Shown piece by piece: positions 1 through 5,224 of a stretch of 8,957 bases of DNA; positions within the stretch are counted from its first letter, which is position 1; the number at the start of each line of letters is the position of its first letter. Position numbers and translations under genes: made by a program. Source of the stretch: Thermoanaerobaculaceae bacterium (GTDB taxonomy: Bacteria > Acidobacteriota > UBA4820). The notes beneath the pieces were generated by a model. The model saw nothing but the letters and a program-made list of their open reading frames with translations, did no database searches and was not told the origin of the DNA. The stretch is taken from contig JAAZNT010000019.1 in assembly GCA_012798145.1 (NCBI GenBank), forward strand, positions 1 to 8,957, in the 5' to 3' direction.

Positions 1-1749
1 CAATTCTGTGAACTGCCCGTTTCCATTTGATAAATTATAGAAAAGGCGGACATTAGCGTTGCCGTTCTTCGCTCCTATCCATACCATATTGCAGGGATAT
101 CCATAATAGGTGGTACCGCCGTCAACATAACTGCAGGTGGCGTTGCCATTGTATGTTGGAGTCAAAGCAACCCAATAGATATCCGTTGGACCTCCCTCTC
201 CACACCTTGACCAACTGCCAGTTAAGCCATTCCATCTGTAAAGGTAGAGATTCGTGGCGGCAAAAAGTCCATAATCTGTTGAAACATTTGGTGAAATTGC
301 AAGGTCTCTTACCTCAACCGGCTGTGAGGGCCATTGCCCTCCTGTAAGTTTTATCCAACTGTTTCCCCCATCTCCGCTTGCATAAACTCCATTGTCTGCT
401 GGAGAATCTGGAAAATTAGCGGCGACAAAAAGGGTGTTTGCATCTCCGCAGTCATTATCTTCATCGTTGTAAGCCGGGTGAAGACATATTGCAGTTATCT
501 GTGGAATTTTGCCGTTAGGAAAATTGTTGTATTGAACCATATTCCTCCTGCCGGTAAGACTCTTAAAAAATCCTCCTGTAAGCGAGCCCATAAAATAACC
601 TTTTCCATCGTGAGCCATAGCCACAGCTTTTCCATCAACAACAACAGGAGTTCTTGAGGCGGGGAAATTATCGCATTCAATTCTGTAAAGCCCCTGCTCT
701 GTTCCAACAAAAGCGTCGCAATAAACCGCCCCTGTCATTTTGTATCTTGGCGAGAATTCAATGCAATTTATTTTTGCTCTGGGGTTTGCGTCTGAACAAC
801 TCGCACCTACACTTGTTGATTTTCGCAATCCGTCGCTTCTTCCTTCCCACATTTCCAGATCCGTTGCGCTGTTTGGTGTTTCCCTAATTGCCCTAACTTC
901 ATAATCGACATAATTTGGAGCAGTTTGTCCGTCACAAGCCCCAACCCAATTATTCCCTCCATCGGTTGACCTCCACATTCCCAAATTGGAAGTCCCCGCC
1001 CAAAGATATTGTGGGTTAACCCATGAAGAACGGACAACCAGCACATCCTCACTTGGACAGTAAGAATTTGGGGAATACCATGTTGCTCCGCTTCCGGAAT
1101 AGCGCAAAACCGCATTGCCTCCATCGCGGTTGAAAGACGCCCATAAGGTCTGCGATGCCTCAGAAGATAAAGTAAGCGAGCGGCAGTTGTTTATTTGATC
1201 CGGACCAAGATAAGTCCATCCCGCAGAACCAACACCTCCTGAATAATGGGCGTAAACTCCTTTGCCCCACAACCCGATATAAACTTTATTGTTAAAAACG
1301 CTTATTCCGCCAACAACTATTGATGTCATCGGATAGGTTTGACCGTTTAGAGGGTTGGTAACTGAAAAAACATCTGTAAACCCTGCAAAATCGTCAACTG
1401 ACCTGTAAAAATAACCCTCGTTTGTAACTGCAAAGCAGGGATCTCCTCCACTAAAGTTGTAATCTTGAGGAAGAGCGATTCCTGTCACAGTTGCGTCGCA
1501 GGGAACCGCAGTGCATTGAGTCCAACTATCCCCCCTGTCATTAGACATCCACAGCCCGTCGCCTGAAACTCCAATAAATATTGTTGTGTCTGTCTCATAA
1601 TCGGGGCTTACCGCAAGGGCTGTAATATCTCCCGAAAAAGCGACTCCTATTCTTACCCAACTTTCGTCGGCTGTTTGTGAAAAAGAAATTATTGAGAATA
1701 ATAAAAAAGAAAGAACAATTATTATCTTTCCCATTTTTCTTGCCTTCAT
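1..1749 (-). CDS. Secreted Asp-box (BNR-type) repeat protein, probable beta-propeller, 3' end outside window
   Basis: Reading the minus strand from ATG at 1749 gives 583 codons with no stop to the window edge, so the C-terminus is missing. The start follows AAGAGGAG (1756-1763), 6 bases upstream. Residues 1-24 form a Sec signal peptide: basic MKARK start, hydrophobic run IIIVLSFLLFSII, likely cleavage after SFS (residue 24). At least three Asp-boxes (S-x-D-x-G-x-x-W) are visible: residues 69-76 (SNDRGDSW), 261-268 (STDGGNNW) and 458-465 (SGDGGNSW). Each sits after a strand of the type 'IFIGVSGDGLWM' or 'YLWAGTSNLGMWR'. This pattern is typical of BNR, sialidase-like and Ycf48-like propellers. 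I see no sialidase arginine triad, so enzymatic activity is not supported; a binding or surface role is as likely. Numerous cysteines fit disulfides in an exported protein. Expression is divergent from the transporter gene. Confidence 0.85.
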   Translation of the reverse strand, partial: MKARKMGKIIIVLSFLLFSIISFSQTADESWVRIGVAFSGDITALAVSPDYETDTTIFIGVSGDGLWMSNDRGDSWTQCTAVPCDATVTGIALPQDYNFSGGDPCFAVTNEGYFYRSVDDFAGFTDVFSVTNPLNGQTYPMTSIVVGGISVFNNKVYIGLWGKGVYAHYSGGVGSAGWTYLGPDQINNCRSLTLSSEASQTLWASFNRDGGNAVLRYSGSGATWYSPNSYCPSEDVLVVRSSWVNPQYLWAGTSNLGMWRSTDGGNNWVGACDGQTAPNYVDYEVRAIRETPNSATDLEMWEGRSDGLRKSTSVGASCSDANPRAKINCIEFSPRYKMTGAVYCDAFVGTEQGLYRIECDNFPASRTPVVVDGKAVAMAHDGKGYFMGSLTGGFFKSLTGRRNMVQYNNFPNGKIPQITAICLHPAYNDEDNDCGDANTLFVAANFPDSPADNGVYASGDGGNSWIKLTGGQWPSQPVEVRDLAISPNVSTDYGLFAATNLYLYRWNGLTGSWSRCGEGGPTDIYWVALTPTYNGNATCSYVDGGTTYYGYPCNMVWIGAKNGNANVRLFYNLSNGNGQFTEL

Positions 1750-1789
1750 AGCATTCTCCTCTTATTAGCCCAAAATAATGGCTAACCCA

Positions 1790-1818
1790 ATTATAATATA
1801 ACTCAAAAAAAATAAAAA
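1790..1818 (-). promoter_or_regulatory. Candidate sigma-70 promoter for the Asp-box protein gene
   Basis: On the minus strand a perfect TATAAT lies at 1795-1790. Seventeen bases upstream is a poor -35 match, TTTTTA (1818-1813). Transcription would start near 1783, giving a leader of about 34 bases that contains the AAGAGGAG ribosome binding site. The weak -35 fits a promoter that needs an activator, and a Crp-like palindrome lies just upstream. Confidence 0.5.
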
Positions 1819-1820
1819 TT

Positions 1821-1840
1821 CAGTGATATTCGTCACATTT
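1821..1840 (-). promoter_or_regulatory. Crp/Fnr-family-like operator palindrome
   Basis: The minus strand reads AAATGTGACGAATATCACTG at 1840-1821. The core TGTGA-N6-TCAC matches the Crp consensus half-sites, with only the last base of the right half-site differing. Its centre, near 1829.5, is about 46 bases upstream of the predicted start of transcription, close to the position used by class II activators. The regulator is not in the window. A 4-bp hairpin is an alternative reading, but that stem would be too weak to terminate transcription. Confidence 0.35.
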
Positions 1841-1930
1841 TGCTTTTTTTTAATGATCAAAATGAAATAATGCTTCTATTTTCAAGCAAAAGAATCATTC
1901 TTTTTACCCTCTTTTTCAAGAGAGACAGGT

Positions 1931-1963
1931 GTGAGGTTTCCTCTTAAAACGCAGTCAGTGCGA
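1931..1963 (+). repeat. Direct repeat copy A (GTGAGGTTTCC...GCAGTCAGTGCGA)
   Basis: The sequence runs from GTGAGGTTTCC (1931-1941) through AAAACGCAGTCAGTGCGA (1946-1963). It matches copy B at 2132-2165 with one single-base indel and about two substitutions. Unlike copy B it has no nearby inverted partner for GCAGTCAGTGCGA, so it looks like a truncated palindromic unit. Confidence 0.75.
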
Positions 1964-1990
1964 TTTTTGCTTCGCAACAACCTCCCCCTT

Positions 1991-2095
1991 GTCATCCTGA
2001 ACGCTCCTTTGAAGCAATTGCCCCTGAAGGATCTCCCCACTTCGAAGCGACAAGATTCTTCAAGGGTCAAGAACGAGGGAAACAATTAGAATGAC
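1991..2095. repeat. Nested imperfect palindrome (GTCATCCT ... AGAATGAC)
   Basis: The outer arms GTCATCCT (1991-1998) and AGAATGAC (2088-2095) pair with one mismatch. Inner arms TGAAGGATCT (2025-2034) and AGATTCTTCA (2053-2062) also pair with one mismatch. The central loop holds the self-complementary CTTCGAAG (2040-2047). Nested arms of this kind are typical of mobile intergenic palindromic units rather than of a terminator, since no T-run follows. Confidence 0.6.
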
Positions 2096-2106
2096 GCTCA
2101 AGCATC

Positions 2107-2127
2107 CCCTCTCATCACAGGAGAGGG
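2107..2127. repeat. Perfect 7-bp hairpin CCCTCTC / GAGAGGG
   Basis: CCCTCTC (2107-2113) and GAGAGGG (2121-2127) are perfect inverted copies around the 7-base loop ATCACAG. No T-run follows, so it is unlikely to be an intrinsic terminator for plus-strand transcription. The same hairpin plus GTGAGGTTTCC order occurs in degraded form at 1909-1941, so it is probably one module of the repeat mosaic. Confidence 0.6.
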
Positions 2128-2131
2128 AGGG

Positions 2132-2165
2132 GTGAGGTTTCCATCTCAAAACGCAGTCACTGCGA
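2132..2165 (+). repeat. Direct repeat copy B (GTGAGGTTTCC...GCAGTCACTGCGA)
   Basis: This is the second copy of the roughly 33-base module found at 1931-1963. Its right half is also the left arm of the long inverted repeat at 2147-2235, so this copy keeps the full palindrome that copy A has lost. Confidence 0.75.
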
Positions 2166-2235
2166 GATAATCTTCGAAGCAAACCCAAGCGAAGCAGTCT
2201 TCAACTTGTGGAAACCTCGCAGTGACAGCGTTTTT
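2147..2235. repeat. Long inverted repeat, arms of about 20 bp
   Basis: The left arm, 2147-2166, and the right arm, 2216-2235, are reverse complements at about 18 of 20 positions. The inner 11 bases, GTCACTGCGAG (2156-2166) and CTCGCAGTGAC (2216-2226), match perfectly. The 49-base interior contains further small complementary stretches (CTTCGAAG, AAGCGAAGC). No long T-run directly follows the stem. The structure fits a small non-coding palindromic element and has no coding content. Confidence 0.75.
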
Positions 2236-2306
2236 CAAGTAAAACCCTTCCCCCAAACTTTTTTTGAGAAAAGGGGAGATTGGTTTTAATATTTCCTCAT
2301 TTTCAT

Positions 2307-2335
2307 TTGCTTTTTAAATTTGGTAAACTTATTTT
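2307..2335 (+). promoter_or_regulatory. Weak candidate promoter for the transporter-lpdA unit
   Basis: TTGCTT (2307-2312) and TATTTT (2330-2335) are spaced by 17 bases, just upstream of the ribosome binding site. Transcription would start near 2342, giving a very short leader. Matches to consensus are only 3/6 and 4/6 in AT-rich sequence, so the call rests mainly on position. Confidence 0.3.
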
Positions 2336-2359
2336 TACTTTTTTTGGAAGGGAGATGTT

Positions 2360-3748
2360 ATGAGCGAAGAGATTAAAGAAATTAAAAATCCTTTTAAAGA
2401 GATTGTTCAGCCATTTATTGACCTTGTCCATTCTCCGAGGGCGATATGGGGGATAAATCTTCCTTATTTGATTGAGGGAATGTGCTATTTCGGAATTCTT
2501 GGCTATTTGGCGATCTATTTTTCTGATTTTGTTTTCAAAGGGATTGCCCATAACGATGTTTGGTCTCACAGGATGGTTATGGTTCTTACCGCAGGGATTA
2601 CGATATCAATGTTCTTTTTGGGTTTTGTTGCGGACAAAATTGGGGTGAGGAAGACATTGATTTTCGCTTTTATTTTGCTTCTGATAGGAAGAATTCTTAT
2701 CTCTTTAGGCTCTTATCTTGGGCTTGAGCCGGGTTTGTGGGGAGGACTTCATCTTATCACTTTGCTTGGAATATTGATTGTTGTGATCGGCTACGGGATG
2801 TATCAGCCAGCGGCTTATGCGGGAGTGAGGGAGATAACAACGGAAAAAACTTCTTCTATGGCTTTTGCGATGCTTTATGCTTTGATGAACCTTGGGGGGT
2901 ATCTTCCGACATTCGCATTTTTGGTCAGAGACAAAGAGTATCTTGGATGGGGGATCCCCGGCGCTTTTTGGGTTTACACCTTCTTCACATTTGTAGCGCT
3001 TTTTGTAACAATGACCATTTTATCGGGCAGTGTTTACAAGGACGCAGTTGAAAAGGCAAGGGCGGAAAAGGGGATGGTTCCGCTTTCAGAGGAAAAACCG
3101 AAAGAAAAGAAAAATTTTATTGATTGGCTCAAAAACCATCCACTTACAGATTTGAAATTTGCTTTTTTCATTTTTGCTTTAATCCCTGTGCAGACTCTTT
3201 TTACATACAACTGGCTAATTCTTCCTCAATACATAAGCAGGTGTTATGAGGGTTGGATAGGGGAAAAATTTGAAATTGCCTCAAATTTCAACCCGATACT
3301 AATTTTTATTTTTGTGCCGATTATCACTGCTTTAACTTATAAAAGAAAAGTTTACAATATGATGATTCTCGGTACTTTTGTTATGGCGGCTCCGGCGTTT
3401 TTCCTTTCTCTCGGGACAAATTGTTGGACTTTGCTTTCCTATCTTGTTTTTATGACTATAGGAGAAGCGATGTGGCAGCCGAGATTTTTGCAATACGCAG
3501 CGGAAATTGCTCCGCAGGGAAGAACAGGAGAGTATATGGGAGTGGCGCAACTTCCTTGGTTTTTAACAAAACTTCTTGTCCCGGCGATTTATTCGGGCTA
3601 TATGATTGAAAAATATTGTCCCGCAGAGGGCGCAAAAGACCCGCAAACAATGTGGATTATTTTTGGCTTGATAGCGATCGCTTCTCCTATTTTACTTCTT
3701 ATAGCAAAGCCGTGGGTAGGAAAGGATTTCAAGACAAAAGCGGAGTAA
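2360..3748 (+). CDS. POT-like major facilitator superfamily transporter
   Basis: This is a 462-residue hydrophobic protein with many helix-length apolar runs, consistent with the usual 12 transmembrane segments, split by a charged cytoplasmic loop near residues 230-258 (KDAVEKARAEK...EEKPKEKK). The MFS motif A between helices 2 and 3 is present (GFVADKIGVRK, 88-98). Features of proton-dependent oligopeptide (POT/PTR2) transporters are visible but altered: E39-x5-G45 in helix 1 where family members have ExxERFxYYG, an N311-P312 pair in a helix like POT helix 7, and GEAMWQP (368-374) followed by APQGRTG as in POT helix 10. The ER pair of the helix-1 motif is lost, so peptide transport is not certain. 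ATG at 2360 follows GGAAGGGAG (2346-2354). The stop lies 3 bases before lpdA, so the two genes probably form one transcript. Confidence 0.8.
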   Translation: MSEEIKEIKNPFKEIVQPFIDLVHSPRAIWGINLPYLIEGMCYFGILGYLAIYFSDFVFKGIAHNDVWSHRMVMVLTAGITISMFFLGFVADKIGVRKTLIFAFILLLIGRILISLGSYLGLEPGLWGGLHLITLLGILIVVIGYGMYQPAAYAGVREITTEKTSSMAFAMLYALMNLGGYLPTFAFLVRDKEYLGWGIPGAFWVYTFFTFVALFVTMTILSGSVYKDAVEKARAEKGMVPLSEEKPKEKKNFIDWLKNHPLTDLKFAFFIFALIPVQTLFTYNWLILPQYISRCYEGWIGEKFEIASNFNPILIFIFVPIITALTYKRKVYNMMILGTFVMAAPAFFLSLGTNCWTLLSYLVFMTIGEAMWQPRFLQYAAEIAPQGRTGEYMGVAQLPWFLTKLLVPAIYSGYMIEKYCPAEGAKDPQTMWIIFGLIAIASPILLLIAKPWVGKDFKTKAE

Positions 3749-3751
3749 AAA

Positions 3752-5152
3752 ATGGACAGGTATGACCTTGTTGTAATAGGCGGAGGACCCGGCGGTTATG
3801 TGGCTGCTATCAGAGCGGCTCAACTGAAAATGAAAGTTGCGCTTGTAGAAAAAGAAAAAGCGCTTGGAGGAACCTGCCTAAATGTGGGTTGCATTCCTTC
3901 AAAAGTTCTTCTTGAAGCGACTGAAAATTACCACAAAACAAAATCTGTTTTTGGCGAAATGGGAATTTTTTGCTCTGAAGCCAAAATGGATTTAATCAAG
4001 TTAATGGAAAGAAAAGAGAAGGTTGTAAGGGAGCTTACAGACGGAATAGCAATTCTGATGAAAAAAAACGGAGTCAAGGTTTTTAATGGAACAGGGACGA
4101 TTTTGTCTCCGGGGAATGTCAAAGTGTCAAGTTCAGACGAAGATAAAGAGATTGAAGCAGAAAAAATCTTGATTGCTTTTGGCAGTGTTCCGATTGAACT
4201 TCCGTTTCTTCCTTTTGATCATAAGATTGTGATTGATTCAACAGACGCTCTGAATATTCAAAAAGTTCCCGAAAAAATGGTTATAATAGGCGCGGGAGCG
4301 ATAGGGCTTGAACTTGGAAGTGTTTATTCAAGGCTCGGAAGCAGTGTAACATTTATTGAACTTCTTCCAAGGATCGCTCCTTTTGCGGATGAGCAATCTT
4401 CAAAGATGCTTTTTAGATACCTTTCTGCTCAAGGAATGGCGTTTAAACTTGAAAGCAAGGTTGTGAAGGGCGAAGTCAAACAAGAAAAAGCGCTCTTAAC
4501 TATCTGCGACGCAAAAGGAAAAGAGGAAGTCCTTGAATGTGATAAAGTTCTTGTTTCTGTGGGGAGGAAGTCGAACAATAAAAATCAGGGACTTGAAAAA
4601 TTGGGTGTTGCATTGAACGAAAAAGGAATGATTAAAGTTGATGAAACTTTGCAGACCTCAATCAAAAACATCTATGCGGTTGGAGACTGCATAGAAAGAG
4701 GACCTATGCTTGCTCATAAATCGTCTGAAGAGGGCGTTTTTGCGGTTGAAAAAATGGCGGGATTGGAGCCACATATAAATTACAACGCAATTCCAAATGT
4801 TGTTTATACCTCGCCGGAACTTGCGCAAGTTGGAATTACAGAAGAAGAAGCCAAAAACAGGGGTTTGAAAGTCAAGACAGGCAAATCTTACTACAAAGCC
4901 AACGGAAGAGCCAAGAGTTTATGCGAAGAAGACGGTTTTATAAAAGTTGTCGCCTCGGAAGAAGACAATAAACTTTTGGGGCTTCACATAGTTGGACCGA
5001 AAGCGTCAGAATTGATTCACCAAGGAGCGCTTTGTATTGAATATGGAGGAACATTTACTGACATTGCAAATATGTGCCACGCCCACCCAACACTTTCTGA
5101 AGCGGTTAAAGAAGCGTGCCTGAATGTAGAAAAAAGAGCGATTCACGGATAG
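3752..5152 (+). CDS. lpdA: Dihydrolipoyl dehydrogenase (E3)
   Basis: This is a 466-residue FAD- and NAD-dependent enzyme that reoxidises the dihydrolipoyl group of 2-oxoacid dehydrogenase complexes and the glycine cleavage system in the cytoplasm. The length is normal and the diagnostic sites are intact. They are the FAD-binding GGGPGG (10-15), the redox disulfide C42/C47 in GGTCLNVGCIPSK, the NAD-binding GAGAIG (180-185), the second FAD motif AVGDC with D312, and the C-terminal catalytic H445/E450 in HAHPTLSE. The HPTLSE active site and the spacing of the two cysteines separate it from glutathione and mercuric reductases. The ribosome binding site GGAG (3742-3745) lies inside the last codons of the transporter gene, with a 3-base gap, so translation is probably coupled. 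No E1 or E2 gene is next to it, so the complex it serves cannot be read from this window. Confidence 0.96.
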   Translation: MDRYDLVVIGGGPGGYVAAIRAAQLKMKVALVEKEKALGGTCLNVGCIPSKVLLEATENYHKTKSVFGEMGIFCSEAKMDLIKLMERKEKVVRELTDGIAILMKKNGVKVFNGTGTILSPGNVKVSSSDEDKEIEAEKILIAFGSVPIELPFLPFDHKIVIDSTDALNIQKVPEKMVIIGAGAIGLELGSVYSRLGSSVTFIELLPRIAPFADEQSSKMLFRYLSAQGMAFKLESKVVKGEVKQEKALLTICDAKGKEEVLECDKVLVSVGRKSNNKNQGLEKLGVALNEKGMIKVDETLQTSIKNIYAVGDCIERGPMLAHKSSEEGVFAVEKMAGLEPHINYNAIPNVVYTSPELAQVGITEEEAKNRGLKVKTGKSYYKANGRAKSLCEEDGFIKVVASEEDNKLLGLHIVGPKASELIHQGALCIEYGGTFTDIANMCHAHPTLSEAVKEACLNVEKRAIHG

Positions 5153-5181
5153 AAAATGGCTTGACTTATTGCCGTTTTTTT
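5153..5181 (+). terminator. Probable intrinsic terminator of the transporter-lpdA unit
   Basis: Directly after the lpdA stop codon, AAAATGGC (5153-5160) pairs with GCCGTTTT (5171-5178) through seven Watson-Crick pairs and one G-U pair around a 10-base loop. The T-run continues to 5181. The A-rich left arm and T-rich right arm are typical of Rho-independent terminators, though the GC core is only three pairs. The loop carries the -35 element of the next promoter. Confidence 0.55.
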
Positions 5182-5189
5182 CTTAGAAT
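5161..5189 (+). promoter_or_regulatory. Strong sigma-70-type promoter for the peptidase gene
   Basis: TTGACT (5161-5166) and TAGAAT (5184-5189) each match consensus at 5 of 6 positions, with the optimal 17-base spacer. The start of transcription would be near 5196, leaving a leader of about 29 bases that contains GAGGAGG. It lets the peptidase be expressed independently of lpdA. It overlaps the terminator hairpin: the -35 hexamer is in the loop and the spacer contains the T-run. Confidence 0.7.
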
Positions 5190-5210
5190 TTTTCCTTAAT
5201 GTTTGAATAT

Positions 5211-5217
5211 GAGGAGG
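5211..5217 (+). promoter_or_regulatory. Strong ribosome binding site of the peptidase
   Basis: GAGGAGG lies 7 bases before ATG at 5225 and is the strongest Shine-Dalgarno match in the window. It fixes the start of the peptidase, which opens with a clear signal peptide. Confidence 0.85.
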
Positions 5218-5224
5218 CCTAAAA

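Larger units (their letters stand above)
1900..2280. repeat. Mosaic of intergenic palindromic and direct repeats, no gene
   Basis: This stretch of the 610-base divergent intergenic region is built from small repeated units. Hairpins with a pyrimidine-rich left arm and a purine-rich right arm occur at 1909-1922, 2107-2127 and, weakly, 2249-2277. The first two are followed by a GTGAGGTTTCC module. Palindromic blocks lie at 1991-2095 and 2147-2235. The 67-codon minus-strand reading frame at 1882-2085 is made entirely of these repeats and has no protein character. The units resemble dispersed intergenic elements (GTCATTCTGAGCG... and GTCATTGCGAG... types) that I recall from many bacterial genomes. 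That resemblance is from memory. The flanks, 1841-1899 and 2281-2306, show nothing beyond AT-rich leader sequence. Confidence 0.75.

Noticed and set aside
495..1124. Minus-strand reading frames at 495-710 and 807-1124.
   Set aside because: Both are out of frame with the continuous 583-codon Asp-box gene on the same strand, which has the signal peptide, ribosome binding site and repeated motifs.
1888..1904. AAAAGAAT-C-ATTCTTTT as a possible terminator.
   Set aside because: The stem is almost all A-T with an impossible one-base loop (about 6 bp with a 5-base loop), and no gene ends next to it.
1882..2085. A 67-codon minus-strand reading frame in the intergenic region.
   Set aside because: It is composed of the repeated palindromic units, has no ribosome binding site and low-complexity basic content, so it is an accident of the repeat sequence.
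1900..2280. The repeat region as a CRISPR array.
   Set aside because: Repeats are few, differ in type, are not regularly spaced, and no cas gene is present.
2355..2364. Tiny ATG-TTA-TGA reading frame overlapping the transporter start, mirrored by ATG-CTA-TGA at the Asp-box gene start (1754-1746).
   Set aside because: In both cases the first ATG lies 0-1 base from the GGAG sequence, too close for normal initiation. Two occurrences in AT-rich leaders can be chance.
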